Source of the DNA: Botryosphaeria dothidea
Lineage: Eukaryota; Ascomycota; Dothideomycetes; Botryosphaeriales; Botryosphaeriaceae
Assembly: GCA_011503125.2 (NCBI GenBank)
Contig: WWBZ02000040.1
Span: 2,418,001 to 2,482,000, forward strand
DNA length: 64,000 bases
Reading direction: 5' to 3'
Notes under the pieces: model-generated
What the model was told of the DNA's origin: nothing
Database searches by the model: none
Seen by the model: only the letters and a program-made list of their open reading frames with translations
Program-made: the position numbers and the translations under genes
In this document: positions 1 through 9,745 of the stretch, piece after piece
Layout: every line of letters begins with the position of its first letter
Numbering within the stretch: the stretch's first letter is position 1

Positions 1-1744
1 CAGTTGCGGAACTCTTCATCCAGGGTCTGGCCCCACTCGACTGCCTTCTCTCCGACGCGCTTGTCGATCTGCCGATGCCTGGGGACAGTCTTGTCCTCTG
101 GTTTATCCGGCAGCTCATCCTCCAACGCAATGGCCTGAAGGATGCGATAGAACCACTGGAGAGCGGGGTTGGGATACCGGCTGGGGTCATATTCACCCTT
201 GGGCAGGGTAAGGTTCTGGATGATGTCACGCATAATGTCCGTCAAGTTGTCGGACGCCCGGACGAGAGGGATCTCTGGGTTTTGGCGGATGTCGTCGACG
301 TAAGGCAAGGGAATTACCCACAACCCTGGTGGCCTGACCTGCTCGTTGCGCTCACCCAGCTTTTCCTGACCTGGGATTACTGCTGCCAGAGTGGGAACAG
401 CGTTGCGGCGCGGAATGAACCAAACGATGGCCATTTTCTCCTTCTTCAACAAGTTCTGCTGCAAAGCCGAGAACACACGTGTGGAACCTATGTAGTCAGT
501 CTCTGTGGGGTAGATGAAGATTGGACCGCGTAAGTTTGCCCACTCGGGCAGCATTGATAGCGGCTTGAAGCCAATGATGCGGACAACGGGGTCACCGAAA
601 TAGCGGATGGCTTTTGTCTCCTCCTCTGTGAATGATACTGTCTGTCCGCCGAATTTGTAGGCTTTCCTGATCTCGGCTTTCTGCACCTCGCGTGCTGTAT
701 CCTCGGCGATTTTTGAGGACGATCCCATCGCAATCTGCGGCTTCTCACCATTCATCCAGACATAACAGCTTCGGACTTTATCCTGTCGTTTGATCAGAAT
801 GTACCCCTTGATGCCAATCTTCAGTCCTGGGCCGACTTCGAAAGGCAGTGAGAATAAAGCACGCCTCGGTGCCGCCTTGGAGTTAATGTTGGAGATCAGC
901 GACTGAAGGAGGCTTATTCCGTCTCCCCTTTCAGAGATCTGGGCAGCTTCGGCGATTGGTGCAGGAGCCTCAGGATCAGAAATAGACGGGCGGTAGATAA
1001 TGTCATCGTAGAACTTCGCCCGGTTGAATCCTCGATCTGCGTTCGCAATAGGGAAGAGCTCGATGATGACGCCGAGATCGTACAGATCCTTTGCACGGAC
1101 GGCCGCGGCTTGCCGAAGGTTCTTGTCGTCTGTGTGCGGGCTGTCGTTGTCTGTGACGAGAAAGAGTCGTCTCGAAGTGAAGTTGGCTGCCTTCGTGGTG
1201 AATATCTGATTTGCACAGAAGAGCACGTTTGCCATGGACACGGGCTCCTCCGACGGCACAAGCAGTTTCTCGGCCTCTTCCTCATCCTCAACAAGGTTAC
1301 GCAGCCGCTTCACATCGTTGGCAGCCGGAACGTCGAGGTCCGTCAACAAATAACAATGTGGGTATTGCAAACGTCCACGGCTGCCTGCGCCTTCGTCTTG
1401 GAATTTGGATTGTTCTGTCCCGAAAAGCAGGACGCCCATCATATCATTTGGGTGCGAGATGATGCGCTGCTGCATAAGCTGGTAGGCGCATTTGAGAGCG
1501 GCAGAGGTGGACGAGTCGCGGTCGGCTTTCTTTGAGTCTGAGGGAGGCGGTTTCTTCAGCATTGAATGGCTGACATCGATGGCGAAGAGCACGGCATCTT
1601 TGACCGTCTTGTAGCCCTGCGTTCGCCGTTAGCGATCATGTTCCGGTGTGCGGAGCCAGTATCGCGTACTGCCTCATCGAGTGTCTCCTCCTCCTCGTCA
1701 TCTTCCTCCTCCTCGCGATTGTAGCGTTCCGAGGGGTTTGCCAT
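1..1744 (-). CDS. KU70: Ku70, DNA end-binding subunit of NHEJ (C-terminus beyond window edge)
   Basis: Ku70 pairs with Ku80 to form the ring that binds broken DNA ends in non-homologous end joining and also acts at telomeres, in the nucleus. The start is the ATG at 1742-1744. Exon 1 (1670-1744) encodes 25 residues that are mostly Glu/Asp. A 53-nt GT-AG intron (1617-1669, with a gctaac branch site) follows, then one open frame runs to base 1. The von Willebrand A-like domain opens with [12 protein letters not shown]. The Ku core contains [26 protein letters not shown] and the basic [22 protein letters not shown] region (the last described as a motif, not a full copy). About 563 residues are visible. 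Fungal Ku70 proteins are usually 600-650, so the SAP-type C-terminus should lie left of base 1. Nothing suggests damage. Identification is very secure; the intron is inferred from frame and consensus. Confidence 0.93.
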
Positions 1745-2601
1745 CGTGTTTGGTCGTGAAGGTTGCTGAAGAGTGTGGAGACGGCAGCGCGAGTTGGCGC
1801 GTCATCCGTCACTCCGCGCGCGAGCAGGCAGCAACGCGCGTGCACGTGATCCAATCGGCCATTCGGCCTTCGTCTCACCGACGACACCGTTTGAACACAT
1901 TGCTCTGCAAGGCGAGCGCATTGCCGCAGTTTCGCCCAGCCTATTTCCCGCAGCGGTCTGCAACTTCTATTGAAAGAGACCTTGATCGGCAGGTTATGTA
2001 GCCCTGGACACTGGTCGACGATGATTGGTCCGTGCCAAGTGCGTCGATCTCATCGGTTGTTCCTTTTTCCCCATCCTGTCCCGCCTTATGCTCAAGTGTC
2101 GCTCATTTGCCTCTTTCGCCGCCCTCTTTCTACGTGTCTTTTTGCTTCTTTCTCTTGCACTTGTCATCCAATGGTCACGCACGCCTGAAATGTGGCCTAG
2201 CCAAGCCCAGGCCGCCTGACTGCGACGAGGTCTGCGCGCGGCTTTGGAGAAAGAAGACGGCAGCACATTTCCGACATCTGGATCATTCCTGGAACCTTGC
2301 TTCTTACTCCGCATTCAGGCCTCTTGCAAGCGTTGTCGCGTTGACGATCCTCCGAGCTCGGTCCCCTTTTCCTTGCTTTGCAGCCCTGTGCCTCCTGAGG
2401 ACGTCAGCGACCCAGATTATGTAACTCCAACCCGCAAAAGAACAGCCTGTGTCGTCACTCGGTGCTAGCTCTACTGCTATTCCGTCATTGGTTAGGTCTT
2501 CTTTGTTATGCTGCCGCGGTTTCCACCGGCATTTTCGCACGTACCGGCTCTGCAAAAAGACTAAATATTTACTACCTTGAAAGCAAAAGATAAATTTCAT
2601 A
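1745..2601. other. Intergenic: KU70 upstream region and tRNA downstream flank
   Basis: This stretch should hold the KU70 promoter, but I see no convincing TATA box or gene. Several short reading frames overlap here on both strands and none resembles a protein. The last part (about 2540-2600) becomes AT-rich and contains the T-run, on the minus strand, that would end Pol III transcription of the adjacent tRNA gene. Confidence 0.5.
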
Positions 2602-2683
2602 GGTCCTGCCCAGGATCGAACTGAGGTTGCGGGAATTTGTAACTTATCAGAATCCCGAGTGCTAGCCACTACACTACAGAACC
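2602..2683 (-). tRNA. tRNA-Gln (anticodon CTG) with a short intron
   Basis: Read on the minus strand, the 82 bases fold as a complete tRNA. The acceptor stem is GGTTCTG paired with CAGGACC (one G-U). The D arm is GTG/CAC with the loop TAGTGGCTAG. The anticodon stem is CGGGA/TCCCG, and the T arm is CTCAG-TTCGATC-CTGGG. The anticodon loop begins TTCTGA, giving CTG at positions 34-36, and is followed by an intron of about 11 nt at the usual 37/38 position. The A box (TAGTGTAGTGG) and B box (GTTCGATCC) are intact, and a TTTT run lies just downstream on the minus strand. The 5' half matches the eukaryotic tRNA-Gln consensus. Confidence 0.88.
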
Positions 2684-2754
2684 GACTTTCTTGATGTGTA
2701 TATACATAATTTTTGAAGTTTATATATCACTTTATTCATCATCTTGTGTCGCCC

Positions 2755-2853
2755 GAAAGCGACCCGAACTCGGTGGTTGGTTGGATTACGCGAGGCTTGG
2801 CACACTTCATAACAAGTAGGACAGTAGAATAGAGCAGTGTTCGGGTCACTTTC
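2755..2853. repeat. Short inverted repeat overlapping the tRNA-like pseudogene
   Basis: The arms are GAAAGCGACCCGAAC (2755-2769) and its inverse (2839-2853), agreeing at 14 of 15 positions and separated by 69 bases. The right arm lies inside the 3' half of the degenerate tRNA copy. The left arm also contains a small hairpin (GTCGC/GCGAC). It could be a small inverted-repeat element; no target-site duplication was recognised. Confidence 0.4.
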
Positions 2854-2927
2854 ATGAGTAACCGGGGTTGCGGAAATACTCTGATGTACTTCAGGATCAC
2901 GAGTGCTAGCCACTACACTATAGAACC
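2844..2927 (-). pseudogene. Degenerate tRNA-Gln copy (3' half replaced)
   Basis: The first 26 bases on the minus strand match the intact tRNA-Gln at 2602-2683 with one change (GGTTCTATAGTGTAGTGGCT and onward), and the CTG anticodon is still present. The anticodon stem is mispaired (CGTGA against TTCCG). After CCGCAACC the similarity fades within a few bases: no T stem-loop, B box or matching acceptor 3' strand can be drawn. In their place is a 7-bp hairpin, GGTTACT with AGTGACC. I take it to be a non-functional copy, not an unusual tRNA. Confidence 0.6.
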
Positions 2928-3132
2928 AGATGAGGCTCTTTTTCTAGTACCTGGACAAATCTTGAAATTTGATCATTATGTAGCAATTCTACAGCCACAC
3001 CGAGGTCACACATCTAAAGCCACAGAGTAGTACTACATCCGACGGTTCGCGAAGGCCAACCCAGGACTCTCGGGGGGAGTCAAAAACATTCAACCAGTTC
3101 CTAGTGTTGCAAATTTATGGTGACAAAGCTAT

Positions 3133-3237
3133 TCAGATGAGTGCTTCGACTCCCAGAGCTGTTTCGATAAGACTTTTGTCTGGCTTTTTGCTGCGAACCT
3201 TGCGTTCGGTGTTAACCATCGGCTGCAGCACCCCTCT
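3133..3237 (+). repeat. Dispersed degenerate repeat, copy A
   Basis: Two conserved blocks define this family. One is a CAGATGAGTGCTTCGACTCC-type block (3133-3154). The other is a GTTAACCATCGGCTGCAGCA-type block followed by CCCCTCT (3204-3237). The same two blocks in the same order occur at 47157-47237 and, inverted, at 40678-40770. Spacing between the blocks varies and many differences are C/T or G/A transitions, as expected for an old non-coding element exposed to RIP or CpG decay. Confidence 0.55.
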
Positions 3238-4359
3238 GTACGTCTATCCCTGGTTTTGCCATGCACAACCAAAGAAACGTTACCACAGTGCATCCCCGAA
3301 CTACCGGATTCCTGGGAAGCTCGCTTTGCGTCGGGAGGGGTCCAGGACCGTTCTCGGGCCCCTCGGACCTAAGGCTGTCCAACTGCGTAACACAGCCTTA
3401 TCGACAACCCCGGCAGCAGCCATATAATTGAAAGCTCTCATTCGCCAATGCCCGTTTTTGTGGCGCGGGATTCATCCACTCAGAGCAGCTTCTGAGCAAG
3501 CGATCTGACCTCGAACGGACGTGTCGCGTAACAGGGAGGCAAGCAACTTCACATTATCTAAGGATTTCGTACTAACGCTCTATGCCCGCCACGAAGAATG
3601 TTCTCCCCGTCGCAGTCGGATTTGGCGTCCTGTGTCATGAACGGACGGACCCTGTGCAGATGAAGCTTGCCGGCCATATTGCGGTCCAGTGCAGCCACCA
3701 GAAGAAGCCAGTTGTCGAAAGTTCCACAACAAACATCACATGGAATGCCGCAAAAGGAAATTGGCACGGTGGCTGGCAGGCAAGTATCGTGTAATAGAAA
3801 ATGTGTAATTGCAGGGCGTTACTCGACTTTGTCACGAGGATCCTCTGGATCTCCGTCTATCTCGGCTCTCCGTCCGCAAGCCCTCACAGCGGTGCTTAAG
3901 CCGAGAGACGCACAGCCTTCCTGTTTGGCAACGTGACACCTTCAGCACGGCAACCGGATGGGCGCAGAGGAAAGCGTGCAATCGGGCCATGGAGAGGGGC
4001 TAGGCCTGGTCAAGGCGGGCTGCGGTCTCGGCGGACTTTGCAGGCGCAGACGCTTGGGGTGCGCAGCCAGCAGCGGCCAACAACAGCGCAATTTCGCGGC
4101 TCTGCACCAAAACCCCACCTTCGTCCGAATACCTGACAATTGGAAACTGCAAGATTGGTAGGGAAGTCGCGTGGTGTTGATAGCGGAGTGGAGAAGCAAG
4201 GAGCGCCGACACCGGCAACCTTAATACTGGGCGGGGCTAAGGACTTCCGCGGGTAGCCGAGCTGGGGGCGCGCGCGGCTGGGGGATGAGCTCAGAGCATC
4301 GTGCCTGTGCCCTGGGCCTGCGTCGAGCCGCAGATGAACCAACAGAGCTACCATTTGCC

Positions 4360-4368
4360 TTATAAAAC
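4360..4368 (+). promoter_or_regulatory. Probable TATA box of PUT1
   Basis: TTATAAAAC lies 164-172 bases upstream of the PUT1 start codon in an otherwise GC-rich region. It is the only strong TATA match there. Transcription would be expected to begin near 4390-4400. Confidence 0.45.
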
Positions 4369-4531
4369 TGCTACCACGTTACTACCCAACACTATGCAGA
4401 AGACCGCTGCGCGACCTCCCCACCGTTCCTCCCCGTGCGGACCCATAAGATACCCATCCCGCCGTTATTCGCGCTGTCCCGTGTAACTGTTCGCCAAATC
4501 GCCTGCGAATCCGCCGACTTCCTAAAACGTC

Positions 4532-6010
4532 ATGCTCACCACCCTCCGCCACACCCGCCCTTTGTCCCTCAAGTCTCCGATCCTCGCCCAGCGTGCCGCG
4601 CTGGTATCAACTCGGGCAATCTATCACAATGCGCGCTTTTCCACAAGGTCGCCGGTGCGGACAGCAAGCCTGTCGATGAAGCCTGGCTCGGCCGTCCAAG
4701 AATCCGTGCAATACGCCTCCCAACGCCTCTCCGCACAAGCCGTCTCGCCCACCTCCGCCGCACCAGCCCCACCCTCCCGCACGTTCGATGATGCTAGCAG
4801 CGCTGTTGCAAAGCTCCCGACTGCATCCCTCTTCCGCAACCTCCTGATCCAAAACCTCTCTGCCTACCCTGTCGTGCTCTCCTTCCTCCTCTCCATCCTC
4901 AAGCGTCACTCCGACCTTTTTGTAAAGGCACCCATCCTGCGCCATGCCCTCCAATACTTCTTCTACGCCCACTACTGTGCCGGCGCAACAGGGCCCGAGA
5001 TCTCGCGCACTGTCCAGAGCCTGAGGCAGCTAGGCATGAAGGGCGTCATCCTGAACTACGCCAAGGAGGTTGACACCCCCGGCGTCGCCGCCGAGGGCAG
5101 CGAGAAGGCCGCTGAGACGCAGAGGTTGCACGAGCAGCAAGTGAGCCAGTGGTTGGATGGCACGCTCAAGACGATCGAGTACGCCCCCAGCGGCGACTAC
5201 GTCGCCATCAAGTTCTCCGGCGCCGGGGCCAAGGTGGTCGAGATGCTCGAGCACGACCAGGAGAAGCCCGACGACCTCTTCGGCGCCGCCCTCACGCAGG
5301 TCTGCGACGCCGCCCGCGACAAGGACGTCAAGATCCTCGTCGACGCCGAGCACCAGTGCCAGCAGGCCGCCATCGACCGGTGGACCATGGCCCTGATGCA
5401 GCGCTACAACACGGGCAGCAGCCTCGTCGTCTACAACACGTACCAGATGTACCTCAAGGCGTCGATCCAGGTGCTGGACGCGCACCTCTCGCGCGCCGCG
5501 GCGCACGGCTTCCACTTCGGCGCCAAGCTGGTGCGCGGCGCGTACCTGGGCAGCGACCCGCGCCACCTGATCCACGACACCAAGGCGGCGACCGACGCCG
5601 CCTACGACGCCGCGGCCGAGAAGCTGGCCCGCTTCCACGTCGAGGCCGCGGCCGGCATCCGCGTCGGCATCGTGCTGGGCTCGCACAACGCCGCCTCGCT
5701 GCGCAAGGTCCGCGCCATCCGCCACCAGCAGGCGCTGGCCGGCCAGCCCGTCGCCAACGTCGTCTACAGCCAGCTGATGGGCATGGCCGACGAGCTGTCG
5801 CTGTCGCTGACGTCAGCCGACCGGGAGCTCGGCCTCAACGAGGGCGACTGCGACGTCTACAAGTACGTCACCTGGGGCACCATGCAGGAGTGCATCCTGT
5901 ACCTGGTGCGCCGCGCCGAGGAGAACCGCGATGCCGTCGCCAGCGCTAGGGACTCGAGGACCATCTTCTGGCGCGAGCTCAAGAGGCGTTTCCTCCCTTT
6001 TGCCGGTTGA
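4532..6010 (+). CDS. PUT1: Proline dehydrogenase, mitochondrial
   Basis: This FAD enzyme oxidises proline to pyrroline-5-carboxylate at the inner mitochondrial membrane and passes electrons to the respiratory chain. It is the first step of proline use as a nitrogen source. The single exon encodes 492 residues. The first 45 or so are rich in Arg, Ser and Thr with no acids, as in a mitochondrial presequence. The (beta/alpha)8 barrel carries KLVRGAYLGSDPRHLI, NAASLRKVRAIR, SQLMGMADELS and the C-terminal YKYVTWGTMQECILYLVRRA followed by EENRDAV, the substrate and flavin motifs of the family. From about 5150 to 5900 codon third positions are nearly all G or C, so other frames are also open. No pyrroline-5-carboxylate dehydrogenase lies nearby. 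Confidence 0.95.
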   Translation: MLTTLRHTRPLSLKSPILAQRAALVSTRAIYHNARFSTRSPVRTASLSMKPGSAVQESVQYASQRLSAQAVSPTSAAPAPPSRTFDDASSAVAKLPTASLFRNLLIQNLSAYPVVLSFLLSILKRHSDLFVKAPILRHALQYFFYAHYCAGATGPEISRTVQSLRQLGMKGVILNYAKEVDTPGVAAEGSEKAAETQRLHEQQVSQWLDGTLKTIEYAPSGDYVAIKFSGAGAKVVEMLEHDQEKPDDLFGAALTQVCDAARDKDVKILVDAEHQCQQAAIDRWTMALMQRYNTGSSLVVYNTYQMYLKASIQVLDAHLSRAAAHGFHFGAKLVRGAYLGSDPRHLIHDTKAATDAAYDAAAEKLARFHVEAAAGIRVGIVLGSHNAASLRKVRAIRHQQALAGQPVANVVYSQLMGMADELSLSLTSADRELGLNEGDCDVYKYVTWGTMQECILYLVRRAEENRDAVASARDSRTIFWRELKRRFLPFAG

Positions 6011-6979
6011 AGGAAAGAACGCGACGGAGGAGGAGGAGGAAGATTATCATACTTCGAAAGAAGGATGACATGGATTGGAGCCCGGGTAGAATCCACGGCT
6101 TCCCCGAGGAACAAGCTCTCCCTAAAGTAGGAGTGCGGGCGGGGTTTGTCGAGTTCGCGGCGATCTGGCATCAACACAAAGCCGGAGAAGAAGCTACGAC
6201 GGTTTGGAGTTCAGGCGCCTGCAGTGTACCAGTTGGAAGACGGAAATCTGCAAGAAATTGGAAATCTGCATCATGAGAAGTGGAATGATGACATGACACG
6301 ACAGCTATTTGTATAACAGATAGACTGACAGAAGAAAGATAGAAAATTAAAAAACTGAGACGAGACTGCTCGCACTTATCCATCTTTTGCTCGACTGGTT
6401 GTTCCCTGTTAGTTGGTGGTCAGTCCTCACCTTGTAAGGATGGAGTCTTGGTAAACAGTCGACTGGGGCTCATTTCCTCGCCCACTGCGCTGGCCTAGCC
6501 TATGGACTGATAGGTGACTGATGGATGCTTGGGAGCGACCGGCCTGGTGCCTGACAGAATCCTACAGGATTATTGAAAAAAATTCCACAGCGTCTGTAAG
6601 TTGGTTAGTAAAAACATGTGCCGTTGAAACAATCGGCCCCGATGTGAATGACAGTCGCACAGGACATCCGCTTCAACTGTCTCAGACATGCGCTCATTGC
6701 TGCCTAGTTGCTGACGGGTAGCCTTGTAGCTCACTAGTTGTTCCTTCTTCGCATAGCCTAAATCAATGCCATCTCGAAACGCACCAGCAACGTCGTTCGG
6801 GCGAAATAGTTGAATGAAGTCGTATTGAGGCCAACATCGTAGTAATCGTTCCAGAGTGAAAACAGTATTAGTACAATATTTCGCTGCAGTCCAGATGTGC
6901 AGCGCCGGAAATTCTCCATGCGCTTTCTTGCCTCCAATATATAACAATCCTCTACCAGGATTCTTTCCCATTCCCCAAT
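6011..6979. other. Intergenic between convergent PUT1 and MGST genes
   Basis: This holds the 3' ends of two convergent genes. No coding region, RNA or repeat is supported here. Confidence 0.5.
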
Positions 6980-7613
6980 TTACAACAGCTGGTAGGCATC
7001 CCAGCCGACCATGCCCATCAACACGAACTGAATGATGTTCGCCCAGCTGCCAATGAGCCTGCCCTTGCCGTTCTGCTTGCCGGGGCTGGTGTAGCCAACG
7101 GCGTACATGATCCTGCCGACGGACCACAGGCCGCCCATGATGGCGGCGGGGACGGGCCTGCGCAGGCCGGCGACGAGCAGAGCGAAGAGGAAAGAGGTGT
7201 GGTTCTCGAGGAAGTTGTAGTGGCCGCGCTGGGCGCAGTTGAAGAGGTGCAGCGCCTGCGAGCGCTGCGCGTCGGCCGTCTGCTCGACGCGCTCCTGCGT
7301 CGCGTACTGGTGCGGGTAGGGCACGCCGGCCGCCTTGCGGAAGCTGCCGACGCGCACGCCCAGCCAGCTGGCGACGAACAGGGAGCTGGTGGCGGCGAGT
7401 ACGACGTAGCTAGTAGAAAGGCTCAGTGTCAGTTGGGTTGCTTGCCAAGGCTATTGTGAAGTATGGCGGGTTTCGTGGTGAAATAGGGCGGGCGCGAGGC
7501 ATTGACGGCCGGCACGGGTGATGCGCGAGCTCCGTCCGCTGCTGAGAGCTTGCATTGAAAAGGAGACAGCCTTACCCGTACTCGCGCGGGACTTCAATGG
7601 TGGCGAGGGACAT
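6980..7613 (-). CDS. Microsomal glutathione S-transferase 3-like (MAPEG family)
   Basis: This is a small four-helix membrane protein of the MAPEG family, expected in the ER or mitochondrial outer membrane, where relatives conjugate glutathione to lipophilic compounds or reduce lipid peroxides. Exon 1 (7576-7613) encodes MSLATIEVPREYG with the last Gly split. A 166-nt intron (7410-7575) follows, and exon 2 (6980-7409) finishes a 155-residue protein, the normal family length. The family signature is clear: FNCAQRGHYNFLENH, then GRIMYAVGYTSPG. Four hydrophobic stretches are visible, starting with YVVLAATSSLFVASWLGV. The exact substrate cannot be read from sequence. Exon 1 is short but its EVPREYG is typical of fungal MGST3 N-termini. 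Confidence 0.9.
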
Positions 7614-8497
7614 GATTGGGCTGTAGCGTGGCGATTCGTTGGGCGGAGGTGGAGAGATGTCGGCAATCGGCTTGGTAGAGTCTGGTCCTTCGAGGTTCGA
7701 GAGCAGTGTCGGGCGGGCTTTTAAAGTTTCGGCGAAAACAGGCAACCCTTTTCCACTTTCTTCTGCTTATTCCGCTGTTGCTGTCGTTTCGCCTGTGGCT
7801 TGCTGTAAAGGGACTGCTGCGACGCGGCTGCTGATCAAGCAGTCCGGTCGGCGGAACTGATCTATCCGATTGGTTCCTGCCGGCGGACGGTCTGTTGGCC
7901 CGCAGGGTGTAGGCAACTACGTTCGCAGCGTCGCCGCATTTTCTTCTGGGGACGTCGCCTCAAAAGTTACGGAGGCTTCGCAGACCGGTCATCGGAAATA
8001 TAAGACTTTAGGTGTTGAACGAGTTCCGCTTAAGCTTTCGGGCACGATCTCCCGCAGATGGCACCCGGCTCCCGCCCCTATTGGTCAGACAGTTCTCGCG
8101 CCATTTGCAGCACCGATGATTCGCCCACGGAAGTCGAAGGCTGCACGTTTGTCAGCGGCCGTCTTGGAAGCTTGAAGGGAAGGGCAATCAAATGATCTCG
8201 TATTTCGCTCTTCCGCGGAGAGTAATGTCAAGCGCACAGATTAGCGTCTTCTTGACTTGCAACACGAGCACCGCTCGAATAGGCGCTCGGCATTCTTTGG
8301 AGTAGGTTCTGATCAACGAGAGCATACTTTAGCCTCTTCGGTCAATGGACGGGGGCCCCAGAATAGATTCTGAAGCAGACTGTGTACTTGATTCCAGGCA
8401 AATCTATGCTAACGCCGCACACGTATGCGTGAATGCAGATTTGGTTTCGAACGCACATTTTCCGGTCTTCTATTCAAATACTTGGAACTTCCAGATC
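7614..8497. other. Intergenic: MGST promoter and isochorismatase 3' flank
   Basis: No gene is supported. Two CCAAT-box cores in minus orientation (ATTGG near 7867 and 8079) lie upstream of the minus-strand MGST gene and are candidate Hap-complex sites. This rests on motif match alone. Confidence 0.4.
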
Positions 8498-9745
8498 TTA
8501 AGCCTTGCACAGGGTCTGCAGCACCTGACTCGTACTTTCCTTCGTCTCCTTGACCAACTTCGCCATTTCCTTGAACCTGCGATACTTTCGATGAGCAATC
8601 TATTTGACTCCCGGTGATTAGGTGAATGACCACATACTCTGGAATTGCAGCATCGTTGATAAGCTCGTAGAGGAAGCTCTCGCTTGTAGTCACCACCACG
8701 CCTTCGTGCCGGAGTCTGGCCAGGGCTATAGGAATTTCTTCCTTATTGCAGCTGGAGACCCCATCCGCTAGGACGTACACCTTGTGGCCCTCGCGCAGCA
8801 GCTCGAGAGCAGTCTGGGTGACGCAGATGTGCGACTCGATGCCGACGATGATACATTCGTGCTTCTGAGTGAGCGCAGCGCGCACTTCAGGTGTAATCAT
8901 GGAAAACAGTGTCTTGTCAGCATGCACCTTGGTTTGGATGCCACCAGGAACGTCAAGACCCAGCTCTGCACAGGTTTCTCCGAGACGAGCACGGTTCTGC
9001 GTGGTAGCAATAACGGGGAACTTCAAAATCTGGCCTAGATGAGCTTCAGCTGGAGCCCCAAACCAACAAAGGGATGGGAGATTTGGGCAAGCATCGGGAG
9101 CTAGGAAACGGCACAGTTCCACGAAGGCAAATCAGAAAGCCACACGAAGAAGAGGTAACAAAGGAAAAATGAGGGGTAGCGCCGCACTCGTCCAGCACAG
9201 CGCGTGGACAAGCTTGAGGACAGCCAACTTCGCCCTTGTGTGGGCTTGGACTATGTATAGAACGGGCTGAGCGAGGGTCGTGCGGCCCGTGAAGAAATTC
9301 AGTGCAGTGAATACGGGCAGAAGACTCGGACCAGCATGTCCTGATGCAGGCGATCATGCGAGGCAGCACGGGATCGGTCCAGCTGCAGCCATCTCACGCC
9401 CCAGGACGCCTTGTTCCTGGAGAGCGGCGGTCCACAGCGTCCGCCAGGAAGCAACGCCAAGAAGAGAAGACGGGGCGCGGGCTGACGGGGGTGGTCGTAC
9501 TGGCTCTGAGCATCTTCTGGGTCGTGGTGATGACCTTGGAAAACTCCCAGATGGCGGGGCGGAATTTCTCTTGCAGATCGCAGATGCTGCAGCGCCGGTC
9601 AGTCGTCGAGGCGGCATGTGGACATGTGCAGAGAGAGGAGGCCGTACAAGAGCGCGGGGCTCGCTGGACGGGAGCTGTCAGCACGTGGCGCGGCCGGGGC
9701 GGGCGCGGGAGCAGACTCACTCAATCTGCGGGCAGCGGCAGCCAT
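8498..9745 (-). CDS. Isochorismatase-family hydrolase (ISOC1/2-like)
   Basis: This is a cysteine hydrolase of the isochorismatase fold, of the ISOC1/ISOC2 type, whose physiological substrate is generally unknown. My five-exon model is 9721-9745, 9648-9663, 9501-9586, 8638-9034 and 8498-8576, giving 200 residues. The expected catalytic triad is in place: Asp17 in ICDLQEKFRPAI, Lys83 in ADKTLFSM and Cys113 in GIESHICVTQT. VYVLADGVSSCNKEEIPIAL and the C-terminal IPEFKEMAKLVKET also fit the family. Exon 2 is only 16 nt and intron 3 is 466 nt, unusual next to the 57-61 nt of the other three introns. Intron 1 is 57 nt and stop-free, so retaining it would still give a protein with an Ala/Pro-rich N-terminal insert. 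Confidence 0.85.

Larger units (their letters stand above)
2928..4531. other. Intergenic: dispersed repeat copy, then PUT1 promoter
   Basis: No gene is supported. It contains one member of a degenerate repeat family (3133-3237) and, at its right end, the promoter and 5' leader of the proline dehydrogenase gene. A short upstream reading frame of 30 codons (4394-4486) sits in the likely leader. Confidence 0.5.

Noticed and set aside
5030..5725. 231-codon frame antisense to proline dehydrogenase
   Set aside because: Result of GC-saturated third positions in the sense gene; no domain.
9046..9369. Possible alternative first exon for the isochorismatase gene within its long intron
   Set aside because: The frame joined to exon 4 there begins without an ATG and lacks the conserved Asp motif, which is found upstream.
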